From assembly GCA_041946755.1 (NCBI GenBank), contig JBHGBB010000193.1, forward strand, positions 1-7,326: DNA of 7,326 nt, in the 5' to 3' direction. The translations under genes were made by a program, and so were the position numbers. This DNA comes from JBHGBB01 sp041946755. Lineage in GTDB: Bacteria > UBP4 > UBA4092 > JAOAEQ01. The notes under the pieces were generated by a model. It was not told the origin of the DNA and did no database searches. It saw only the letters and a list, made by a program, of their open reading frames with translations. Positions 1 to 6,003 of the stretch are shown here, piece after piece. Within the stretch, counting starts at the first letter, position 1. The number at the start of each line of letters is the position of its first letter.

Positions 1-36
1 GATTTAAAAATCAGTAATAATTAATTTAAATTATTA

Positions 37-45
37 AGAAAGGGA
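37..45 (+). promoter_or_regulatory. Ribosome binding site of the BadF-type ATPase gene
   Basis: The purine-rich run AGAAAGGGA ends 8 nt before the ATG at 54, a normal Shine-Dalgarno spacing, and supports that start. The upstream 36 bases are very AT-rich and too short to define a promoter. Confidence 0.6.
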
Positions 46-53
46 TTTTTATT

Positions 54-1040
54 ATGAATTATGTTGTTGGAGTAGATGGTGGTGGAACCAAAACATTGGG
101 AGTGATTGCAGATAGCAATGGAATACTCTATAAATCTACAAAGCGGGATTCAAGTAATTACCTGCAAGTGGGTATCGATAAAGCTAAAGAGAATTTAGTC
201 TCGATGCTCGATGAACTAGCCGGATCGCAGAATATCAATCGGAATCAGATTATCTCGATTTATTTAGGATTAGCTGGTGCCGGTCGTCAGGAAGACCGGG
301 ATACCATCAATCAAGCATTACGTACTTCCGGATTGACCACACGATTGCAAATTGCGCCGGATTTTCTGATTGGGTTGGCTGCCGGTACGTTATCTGATCC
401 CGGGATAATTATTATTTCCGGTACCGGATCGGTAGTATTTGGGGTAAATAAAGCCGGGCAGACGAAACGCGCCGGTGGTTGGGGACATATTCTGGCGGAT
501 GAAGGTGCGGGATATCAGTTTGGGCATGAAGCACTAAAAGCCGTTATGCGAGCTTATGACCGTCGGGGACCGAGAACCAAACTAACCAAGAAAATACTCA
601 ATGCATTAAATCTGAAACATCAGGATAATTTGGTGAAATGGTCATTATCCGAAAATGGCGGATTATCTAAACCGGTCGTTGCAGAATTAGGGCCATTAGT
701 TTTTGAAGCGTATAGTGAAGGAGATAAAGTTGCCGGTAAAATCATTGATTTCGCTTGTAAAGGTGTTGCAGAAACCGTTAAAGCAGTGGTTAAAGGATTA
801 GGCATGAAACAGGATTCGTTCAAAATCGTATTGAGCGGTGGGACCTTTACTCATCAGCCGATATTTATCGAGAAACTAACTCCGAAACTTAAGAAAGTTG
901 CACCAAATGCGGAACCGATACTACCGAAATATGAGCCGGTAGTCGGTGCCATTCTCTTAGCGTTGAAAGATGCCGGAGTTGCGGCTACCCCCGAGATTTT
1001 ATCGAATATCGAGCAGTCTTGGGCGAAAATTAGTGGATAA
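54..1040 (+). CDS. BadF/BadG/BcrA/BcrD-type ATPase, N-acetylglucosamine kinase-like
   Basis: This 328-residue cytoplasmic protein belongs to the ASKHA (actin/sugar kinase/Hsp70) fold, in the BadF/BcrA ATPase family that includes N-acetylglucosamine kinase. Visible motifs are the N-terminal phosphate loop DGGGTKT (residues 8-14), the LGLAGAGR segment (71-78), a probable catalytic Asp at 103, the second phosphate motif ISGTGS (121-126), the family signature GGWGHILADEGAGY (141-154) and the adenosine motif LSGG (260-263). The C-terminal PKYEPVVGA (291-299) is also typical. The length fits the single-subunit sugar kinases. No iron-sulfur cysteines of the 2-hydroxyacyl-CoA dehydratase activators are seen, so kinase activity on an amino sugar such as GlcNAc or GlcN is the better reading. 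The exact substrate cannot be read from the sequence. A SpoIID/LytB gene lies 64 nt downstream on the same strand, which fits a role in cell-wall sugar recycling (inference). Confidence 0.88.
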   Translation: MNYVVGVDGGGTKTLGVIADSNGILYKSTKRDSSNYLQVGIDKAKENLVSMLDELAGSQNINRNQIISIYLGLAGAGRQEDRDTINQALRTSGLTTRLQIAPDFLIGLAAGTLSDPGIIIISGTGSVVFGVNKAGQTKRAGGWGHILADEGAGYQFGHEALKAVMRAYDRRGPRTKLTKKILNALNLKHQDNLVKWSLSENGGLSKPVVAELGPLVFEAYSEGDKVAGKIIDFACKGVAETVKAVVKGLGMKQDSFKIVLSGGTFTHQPIFIEKLTPKLKKVAPNAEPILPKYEPVVGAILLALKDAGVAATPEILSNIEQSWAKISG

Positions 1041-1061
1041 TAATATTGTTTTATTCCTTAT

Positions 1062-1070
1062 AGAAAGGAG
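1062..1070 (+). promoter_or_regulatory. Ribosome binding site separated from its start by a hairpin
   Basis: AGAAAGGAG is a strong Shine-Dalgarno sequence but lies 34 nt before the GTG start at 1105, too far for normal initiation on linear RNA. The intervening palindrome (1073-1095) can fold out, leaving 2 + 9 = 11 unpaired nt between the Shine-Dalgarno and the GTG. This suggests a hairpin-bridged initiation site (inference). Confidence 0.55.
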
Positions 1071-1072
1071 AA

Positions 1073-1095
1073 CTAATCCGCCTAAGGCGGATTAG
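1073..1095 (+). repeat. Perfect 23-nt palindrome in the SpoIID gene leader
   Basis: Ten-base arms CTAATCCGCC and GGCGGATTAG flank TAA, giving a perfect odd-length inverted repeat (11 pairs around a single central A if drawn fully). It lies between the ribosome binding site and start codon of the following gene and contains the last in-frame stop (TAG, 1093-1095) before that start. No T-run follows, so it does not look like an intrinsic terminator. Its core is related to the palindrome at 3418-3454. Confidence 0.9.
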
Positions 1096-1104
1096 AAAAA
1101 CCAA

Positions 1105-2529
1105 GTGATTCATTTAGCTTGCTGTTTATTAATCTTGTCTATGAGTAACCAAATTACACAATATAAACAAGAACCTACCGTTCGGGTAGGGATTATCGAA
1201 CATGCACCGGAAGCATATTTTACTATATCATCTCCGGTGCAATTAGTCCCGGAAAAAGGGGATAAAATCCAGATAACTCCAACGGGAAATCCGCCTAAAG
1301 CGGACAAGTTCCATGTGGCTTTATTGGGTTCAGAATTCCAAATCCAGAATATTGCTAATGGTGAGTTATATCGTTATCCCGGCAAATGTGTTCGAGTTGA
1401 ACCGATTAACCAAGAGGGCTCGATTATTACCGTTCATGATGTTACCATCGGTATTCAATTTCATTGGCAGCGAAAAGAAGACCAGGATTTCAAGGGAATC
1501 ATCGAATTTAGTAGAGATACCGAAAATAAAATTACAGTGATTGATGAGCTGCCGGTAGAAGAATATCTGCAGAGTGTTATTTCTTCGGAAATGAGTGGAA
1601 CGAGTCCACTATCATTACTCCGAGCGCATACCATTATTGCCCGAAGCTGGCTTTTAGCGCAAGTAAAATCTCCGCCCCATGTCGGGTTTGATATATGTGC
1701 GGATGACCATTGCCAGCGGTATCAAGGGATTAAACGGATGACACCGGTAGTAGTGCTAGCGGTTAAAGATACCCGGGGAGAAGTATTGATGTATAAAAAG
1801 GAAATCTGCGATACCCGATATTCGAAAAGTTGTGGCGGGATATCCGAGAATTTCGAAAATGTCTGGCAGGATACTCCGTATCCCTATTTACGAGCAATAG
1901 TCGATATACCGGAAAAAGATTTTAACACCTGGATGGACCAGTTCGAGGGGAAGAAAACGAAAATCCAGATTCCGAAATCTAAGATTAAAGAGATTCCGGA
2001 TTTGAAAGATGAGAAGACGGTTCGCGCATGGATATTAGCCCGCCCACCGGCATATTGTAATGCGGATCCGGAAGTGCTCCGATCACTCTTAAATGCTTAT
2101 GACCGGGAGATTCCGGATTTATTCCGATGGAAAGTAGTTTATCCGCGGGAAGAACTGGAACAACTGATTCAGAAGAAGACCGGAGAAGATATTGGAACTC
2201 TTATGGATTTGGTGCCGGTCAAACGCGGGATGTCCGGCAGATTGATAGCGTTGGATATCGTGGGAAGTAAAAAGACGATCCGGGTAGGAAAAGAGTTAAA
2301 AATCCGGAGCGCGTTATCACCCAGCCATTTATATAGCGCCTGCTTTGTAGTAGATGTGGAAAAAGGGAACGATGGGATTCCGACCCAATTTACGCTCCTT
2401 GGTGCTGGTTGGGGTCATGGAGTAGGGTTATGCCAAATCGGAGCGGCGGTTATGGCGACCAAAGGAATCGATTATAAAACCATCCTTTTCCATTACTATC
2501 CGGGTAGCAAGTTAACGAAGTTGTGGTAA
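1105..2529 (+). CDS. SpoIID/LytB-domain protein, probable peptidoglycan lytic transglycosylase
   Basis: A 474-residue protein with the SpoIID/LytB domain. In the sporulation protein SpoIID this domain is a lytic transglycosylase that cuts glycan strands lacking stem peptides. The core begins at the ELPVEEYLQSVISSEM block (148-163); Glu162 aligns with the catalytic Glu. The family helix LLRAHTIIARSWLL (171-184) follows, then FDICADDHCQRYQG (195-208), whose Cys198 and Cys203 match the metal-binding cysteines described for SpoIID. The SCGGISENFENVW stretch and the C-terminal GWGHGVGLCQIGA (435-447) are also family hallmarks. A region around residues 340-420 resembles the usual LytB middle segment with a conserved SGR. 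The GTG start is the first possible one, because the palindrome upstream supplies an in-frame stop at 1093; the next candidate, ATG 1141, has no Shine-Dalgarno. The N-terminus (HLACCLLILSM) is hydrophobic but lacks Lys/Arg, so it is a poor or shortened signal peptide. Export is expected but not clearly encoded. Confidence 0.88.
   Translation: MIHLACCLLILSMSNQITQYKQEPTVRVGIIEHAPEAYFTISSPVQLVPEKGDKIQITPTGNPPKADKFHVALLGSEFQIQNIANGELYRYPGKCVRVEPINQEGSIITVHDVTIGIQFHWQRKEDQDFKGIIEFSRDTENKITVIDELPVEEYLQSVISSEMSGTSPLSLLRAHTIIARSWLLAQVKSPPHVGFDICADDHCQRYQGIKRMTPVVVLAVKDTRGEVLMYKKEICDTRYSKSCGGISENFENVWQDTPYPYLRAIVDIPEKDFNTWMDQFEGKKTKIQIPKSKIKEIPDLKDEKTVRAWILARPPAYCNADPEVLRSLLNAYDREIPDLFRWKVVYPREELEQLIQKKTGEDIGTLMDLVPVKRGMSGRLIALDIVGSKKTIRVGKELKIRSALSPSHLYSACFVVDVEKGNDGIPTQFTLLGAGWGHGVGLCQIGAAVMATKGIDYKTILFHYYPGSKLTKLW
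1289..1305 (+). repeat. Degenerate copy of the leader palindrome inside the SpoIID gene
   Basis: ATCCGCCTAAAGCGGAC differs from the palindrome core at 1076-1092 at only two of 17 bases. Over the longer 21-base alignment (1075-1095 against 1288-1308), 18 bases are identical. It still forms a 5-bp stem TCCGC/GCGGA. In the reading frame it encodes part of NPPKADK (residues 62-68), before the conserved catalytic domain. It could be an in-frame insertion of the same element or a chance match. Confidence 0.55.
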
Positions 2530-2552
2530 TTGAAATTACTCTTCTATTTTAA

Positions 2553-2594
2553 CGAATAGCAGTTGTATATTTCCAGAATGACAATTGCTATTCG
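2553..2594 (+). terminator. Stem-loop after the SpoIID gene, possible terminator
   Basis: Arms CGAATAGCAGTTGT (2553-2566) and ACAATTGCTATTCG (2581-2594) pair over 14 bp with a single G-U pair and enclose a 14-nt loop. It begins 23 nt after the stop codon, where a terminator would be expected. No T-run follows directly; the sequence continues GTAAATCCAGCC before CTTTTCT. It may therefore be a weak terminator or a 3'-end stabilising hairpin. Confidence 0.45.
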
Positions 2595-2788
2595 GTAAAT
2601 CCAGCCTTTTCTATCATATTTCTATCTACCTTGAGTGTATAGGTATTTTAGTACTTTCTAGAACTATAATCAGTTATTGGATATTAATCCCATAAATATA
2701 ATTATCCCATCCTTATCGTTAATATACTGATACATAAACCATTATTAATATTAGAGTTACATAATTAACGTAAATTTTAGCTAATTTT

Positions 2789-2816
2789 TTGGTGTTTTGC
2801 TGTGTCTATATATATA
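2789..2816 (+). promoter_or_regulatory. Weak sigma-70-like promoter candidate for the ankyrin gene
   Basis: TTGGTG (2789-2794) and TATATA (2811-2816) are separated by 16 nt and would start transcription about 50 nt before the ATG. Both hexamers match the consensus only partly, and AT-rich DNA gives such matches often. Confidence 0.25.
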
Positions 2817-2873
2817 GAAGGGGAGTCAGATTGAATACTAGCTTATTTATAGAAAAAGGAGAATAGCTCAGTT

Positions 2874-3203
2874 ATGATGACAGATGATGATAAAGTACAA
2901 TCATCCGGTGATATCGATCAACATACCCGGTTATTTTTTGAAGCAATTGAGAAAGGGGATTATGCGACGGTAGAAATCTGTTTAGGTGATGGTATAGATT
3001 TAACCGTTCGGAACAATATGGGCTGGACCGCGCTGATGGTAGCGGTAATGTTTAGAAAAAAGGAAATTGTTCGACTGCTGGTTAAAAAAGGAGTCGATGT
3101 TAATGCCCAGAGTTTTTCCGGGTTAACCGCATTAAAAATGGCTGAATATTCAAAAAATGAAGATATTGTCCGGTTATTGAAACTAAACGGCGCAAAAGAC
3201 TAA
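2874..3203 (+). CDS. Small ankyrin-repeat protein
   Basis: A 109-residue protein made almost wholly of ankyrin repeats, which are protein-binding helix-loop-helix modules. Repeat 1 (about 16-47) is divergent. Repeat 2 (about 48-79) is canonical, with GWTALMVAV, EIVRLLVKKG and VDVNAQ. Repeat 3 (about 80-109) has GLTALKMA, EDIVRLLKLNGA and then ends. The acidic N-terminus (MMTDDD) has no signal peptide or membrane segment, so the protein is probably cytoplasmic. The Shine-Dalgarno AAAAAGGAG (2853-2861) lies 12 nt before ATG 2874; ATG 2877 is an equally possible start. It stands alone on its strand, 344 nt after the SpoIID gene, and converges on the nuclease-like gene. Its binding partner cannot be inferred from the context. 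Three repeats is short for a stable ankyrin domain, so it may act with a partner. Confidence 0.85.
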   Translation: MMTDDDKVQSSGDIDQHTRLFFEAIEKGDYATVEICLGDGIDLTVRNNMGWTALMVAVMFRKKEIVRLLVKKGVDVNAQSFSGLTALKMAEYSKNEDIVRLLKLNGAKD

Positions 3204-3246
3204 TCGATAGTCTTATTTTAGATAAAAGTATGTTTATCGCTGGTCG

Positions 3247-3289
3247 GGAGAGTAACCAGAGCGGCTTCAAGCCGCTCTGGTTACTCTCC
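3247..3289. repeat. Perfect 43-nt palindrome, first of three
   Basis: Two 21-base arms mirror each other exactly around a single C at 3268; the centre reads GCGGCTTCAAGCCGC. It begins 44 nt after the ankyrin stop codon. The following sequence TTGGTCTATC is not a T-run, so it is not a standard intrinsic terminator, although the stem would be very stable in RNA. Confidence 0.93.
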
Positions 3290-3351
3290 TTGGTCTATCA
3301 TTTCCGAAATAAGCGCGATTTAATGCGTTAACTCTAATGAAATCAAAGCAT

Positions 3352-3382
3352 AAATCAGATTGGCAGGCTGCCAATCTGATTT
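3352..3382. repeat. Perfect 31-nt palindrome, second of three
   Basis: Arms AAATCAGATTGGCAG and CTGCCAATCTGATTT flank a single G at 3367. The plus-strand continuation GATTTGAGTTTGTT is moderately T-rich, so terminator activity for the ankyrin gene is possible. An outer AAATCAAA (3340-3347) can also pair with TTTGATTT (3380-3387), which overlaps the right arm. Confidence 0.92.
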
Positions 3383-3417
3383 GATTTGAGTTTGTTATAG
3401 AAAACTAGCTAAATATA

Positions 3418-3454
3418 AATCGAGCCGATTCGCTTAAAGCGAATCGGCTCGATT
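3418..3454. repeat. Perfect 37-nt palindrome, third of three
   Basis: Arms AATCGAGCCGATTCGCTT and its exact reverse complement flank a single A at 3436. Its core 3428-3444 (ATTCGCTTAAAGCGAAT) is a paired-change variant of the palindrome core at 1076-1092. Read on the minus strand it is followed by TATATTTAG, so it could help end transcription of the nuclease-like gene, whose stop lies about 100 nt away. Confidence 0.92.
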
Positions 3455-3555
3455 AGGTTAGGGTCTAACTGTAGTTTAAATTAGAACAATTCTTACCAGA
3501 ATAGTAGGTAAATCAGGCTAAATCTGAAAATGTATTCATTATTACTATCGAGCTA

Positions 3556-4518
3556 TTATCTGCCATGAAATGCATGCTGGAGGTTACCTTCAGCATTATA
3601 TCCGATAGTTTTATTCTCGAAATAATCGATTAGATTTTGCTGATCAGGATTCGAGATACCGAACTTAAGAATTTTGCTATAAATATCTTCCCAGGTAATC
3701 CGTTTGAAATGGCGGGATTGCGATTCCCGAATCAGAGGTTTAAAATTCGGTTCAATTTCTTTCTCATTTTCCGATAATACCAGGTTTAATAGATAGAACT
3801 CAAGATTATTTTGGTCAGCAATCCAGGTACCCAGCAGCCAAAATCGGAGTAACTCATATTTTTGTTTTTGAATAGCAATCGTTTGAAAATCCGTATTGAA
3901 TACCGTAGAAAACCATCGGTTGGCTCCGTTAACATAACAATCTACCTTAGAATTTACGCTCGGTTTAGTGATATTCATCGCCTTGAATTTCGCTTCAATA
4001 AATAATAGCTGTTTATCAGTTGTAATGATTATATCCGGTTCAGAACCGCGTTTAATTGTTTCCCCAAATTCTTTTCTTGCTTGATTTAATTGCAACCATT
4101 GCTTGCTTTCCTTTTGACTGTATGACCAATAGATTACTTTAGCAGAACTTAAGGGTATGTTAAGTATTGAACTGAGTACTGGTTCGATTAAATGCTGTCT
4201 CTCAAGAAATCGAAAAACATTCCAGGTGACTGCATCTTCACTATTATCCCGTGCCATCCGGCTTTCGCGTTTAACAGCTAATATTTGCTCGAGTAAGAAT
4301 AAGTCAGTCTCATCGGTCCATAGAAGATTATCACGATTATATTCGTATTCCCAGGTGCTAGGAGAGATATAGATGTTATGGATAGGACATTTAAAAATCG
4401 CTTCTCGAAGGAATATTTTCCTTTGTCTGGCAACTTTTTCAGTACAATTTCTTACAGGACATTGAACTGTAGAAGGAGTGACTAAAATATGCTCTTTTAA
4501 ATCATTAAATCCAAGCAT
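3556..4518 (-). CDS. Uncharacterised PD-(D/E)XK nuclease-like protein with Cys/His N-terminus
   Basis: A 320-residue protein that I cannot name. The N-terminus has a possible zinc knuckle: Cys20-X4-Cys25, then Cys44-X2-His47. A helical segment follows (ETDLFLLEQILAVKRES), then SEDAVTWNVFRFLE (93-106), whose Glu94 resembles the helix-borne acidic residue often found in PD-(D/E)XK folds. The nuclease signature is PD (161-162), 12 residues, then EAK (175-177) in EPDIIITTDKQLLFIEAKF. The QTIAIQKQKYELLRFWLLG helix and the C-terminal half fit a single-domain nuclease. No methyltransferase, helicase or ATPase gene accompanies it here. It follows the beta-propeller gene by 18 nt with no convincing Shine-Dalgarno, so translation may be coupled or weak. 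Candidate roles are restriction-like defence, DNA repair or RNA processing; none is shown. There is no signal peptide, so it should act in the cytoplasm, unlike the propeller protein upstream. Confidence 0.7.
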   Translation of the reverse strand: MLGFNDLKEHILVTPSTVQCPVRNCTEKVARQRKIFLREAIFKCPIHNIYISPSTWEYEYNRDNLLWTDETDLFLLEQILAVKRESRMARDNSEDAVTWNVFRFLERQHLIEPVLSSILNIPLSSAKVIYWSYSQKESKQWLQLNQARKEFGETIKRGSEPDIIITTDKQLLFIEAKFKAMNITKPSVNSKVDCYVNGANRWFSTVFNTDFQTIAIQKQKYELLRFWLLGTWIADQNNLEFYLLNLVLSENEKEIEPNFKPLIRESQSRHFKRITWEDIYSKILKFGISNPDQQNLIDYFENKTIGYNAEGNLQHAFHGR

Positions 4519-4536
4519 TTAAGTTTTTGGTCTATC

Positions 4537-6003
4537 TTATTCCAAAATATTCCAATATATAGGTTCAATCTTGGTCGGAATAACGGTATAACTCCATACA
4601 CCCGCGCCGTCAGTAGCAGCGTAAATGGTTTGGGGTAGATGTTGAGATAAAATGATTTGGTTTATTTCCAAGTTAGCTAATCGCTCATTGAATAATTGCC
4701 AGGATACCCCGGCATTATCGCTGAAAAATACCCCGGAATCACTCGTTCCCGCATATATTAGATTCGGATTCATCGCATCGATTACTATCGAATTCACGGT
4801 CTGTTCTCCTAACCCAATCGTACTCTGCGACCAGGTTGTTCCCCCGTTATTCGAAATAAAAACTCCATCACCGTATGTACCCGCATAAACCAGATTCGGA
4901 TTCGTAGGAGAAATTGCTAAGCTATAAACATACTCAGTTTCGATACCGGTATTACTTGCAGCCCAAGAAGTCGCCCCGTTTGTTGATTTATATACTCCGC
5001 CCCCTCCGGTTCCCGCATAAATCATATTCGAATTGGTAGGATTAAGCGCTAGAGTATAAACCGATAAATCATCCAATCCGGTGGTGGTAATCGCCCATGT
5101 CTCTCCAGCATTGCTGCTTTTATATACTCCATCCCATCCTGCACCGGCATAAACCAGGTTCGTATTGGTAGAATCGATAGTAATCGCATAGACATCCGGC
5201 CAGCCGATACCAACAGTTTTATTCGACCAGGTTGAGCCGCCATTAATAGTTTTGAATATTCCATACCCGCTTCCACCGGCATAAACGATATTGGTTTGTA
5301 CCGGGTCTGCCGTGATACTATCCATATATAAATAACCGGAACCGATATTCAATTGCGACCAAGTCGTTCCGGCATTAGTGGTTTTGTATACTCCGGAAGC
5401 GTTCCATAACGCCGCATAGAGTGTATTCGGGTTAGTTGCATCCATCGCGATTCCCATAATCTGTCGGGCAGCAATCCCGGTATTTACCGTTGACCATGAT
5501 GCTCCACCAGAAGTTGTTCGAAAGATACCGTAAAAAGGCGTCCCGGCAAAAACAATATTCGGATTGGTGGGATGAATAGCAACGCAATCGGTCCAGTGAG
5601 TTCCCATACCGGTAGCGATACTACTCCAGTTCGATCCGCCATCAGTGCTTTTATACATCCCATTTTGCCAGGTCCCGGCATAAAGGGTTTTATTGCTAAT
5701 GGGATCGATTTGAATTGCAGAAACATCTTTCGATCCTATCCCGGTAATCGATTGTGTCCAGGAGCTACCGGCATCAGGCGATTTATATACACCATGGCTA
5801 TAGGTTCCGGCATAAACCACATTCGAATCCGCATAATCGATCGCTAATGATAGCACCCAGTAGTTTCCCATCCCAGAAATAATCTGAGACCAATTATCCC
5901 CACTATTGGTAGATTTAAATACTCCATACCCATTCGTTCCGGCATAAATGGTAGTCAGATTATTGGGGTCGATCACTAATGAACATACCTCTTGATCACC
6001 CAT
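4537..6003 (-). CDS. Asp-box beta-propeller protein, downstream fragment of a frameshifted gene
   Basis: A 488-codon open frame with about eleven tandem repeats of roughly 44 residues, of the form LAIDPTNPNLVYAGT, GVYKSTNGGTTW, TGIG. The S-x-D/N-x-G-x-x-W element is the Asp box of BNR/sortilin (VPS10)-like propellers, which form extracellular binding surfaces or glycan-handling domains. No catalytic residues can be assigned. The annotated ATG (6001-6003) is unlikely to be a true start. It falls in the middle of a repeat (TGMGDQEV), has no ribosome binding site, and the same repeat continues upstream in this frame as VYRSVNAGSSWTQIITGMG. This is therefore the C-terminal three quarters of the gene beginning at 6491. 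The C-terminus (VIPTKIEPIYWNILE) carries no recognisable sorting or anchor domain, so the intact product was probably secreted. Confidence 0.82.
   Translation of the reverse strand: MGDQEVCSLVIDPNNLTTIYAGTNGYGVFKSTNSGDNWSQIISGMGNYWVLSLAIDYADSNVVYAGTYSHGVYKSPDAGSSWTQSITGIGSKDVSAIQIDPISNKTLYAGTWQNGMYKSTDGGSNWSSIATGMGTHWTDCVAIHPTNPNIVFAGTPFYGIFRTTSGGASWSTVNTGIAARQIMGIAMDATNPNTLYAALWNASGVYKTTNAGTTWSQLNIGSGYLYMDSITADPVQTNIVYAGGSGYGIFKTINGGSTWSNKTVGIGWPDVYAITIDSTNTNLVYAGAGWDGVYKSSNAGETWAITTTGLDDLSVYTLALNPTNSNMIYAGTGGGGVYKSTNGATSWAASNTGIETEYVYSLAISPTNPNLVYAGTYGDGVFISNNGGTTWSQSTIGLGEQTVNSIVIDAMNPNLIYAGTSDSGVFFSDNAGVSWQLFNERLANLEINQIILSQHLPQTIYAATDGAGVWSYTVIPTKIEPIYWNILE

Larger units (their letters stand above)
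2530..2873. other. AT-rich intergenic region before the ankyrin gene
   Basis: No protein gene of convincing length is seen in these 344 bases. The left end holds a stem-loop after the SpoIID gene (2553-2594). The rest is AT-rich; a TATAAT at 2665-2670 has no recognisable -35 partner. Closest to the ankyrin gene are a weak promoter candidate (2789-2816) and an 11-codon frame with its own ribosome binding site (2831-2866). Confidence 0.6.
3204..3555. other. Convergent intergenic region with three long palindromes
   Basis: This 352-nt gap separates the 3' ends of two genes that face each other. No protein gene or known RNA is recognised. Three perfect odd-length palindromes (3247-3289, 3352-3382, 3418-3454) make up about a third of it. 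The rest is AT-rich filler. Confidence 0.8.

Noticed and set aside
620..823. Minus-strand open frame inside the kinase gene
   Set aside because: It lies within the conserved ATPase coding region, resembles no known protein and has no supporting start signals.
1313..1540. Second plus-strand frame inside the SpoIID gene
   Set aside because: It overlaps the well-supported SpoIID reading frame and has a composition typical of a shifted frame.
2665..2670. TATAAT as a promoter -10 element for the ankyrin gene
   Set aside because: No -35-like hexamer lies at a suitable distance, and it would imply a leader of about 200 nt in AT-rich DNA where such matches are common.
3247..3289. Palindrome as a whole-genome-amplification chimera artefact
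   Set aside because: Amplification inversions usually give much longer mirrored sequence. The arms here are short and several related palindromes occur at separate sites.
3247..3454. The palindromes as a CRISPR array or REP/transposon ends
   Set aside because: There are no direct repeats with regular spacers, the outer arms differ between copies, and no REP-type or other transposase is present. No target-site duplication could be identified.
4652..4888. Plus-strand open frame opposite the propeller gene, with similar ones at 5572-5847 and 6222-6449
   Set aside because: These mirror the regular codon pattern of the tandem repeats, have no ribosome binding site and show no recognisable domain. 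The minus-strand repeats are clearly the coding strand.
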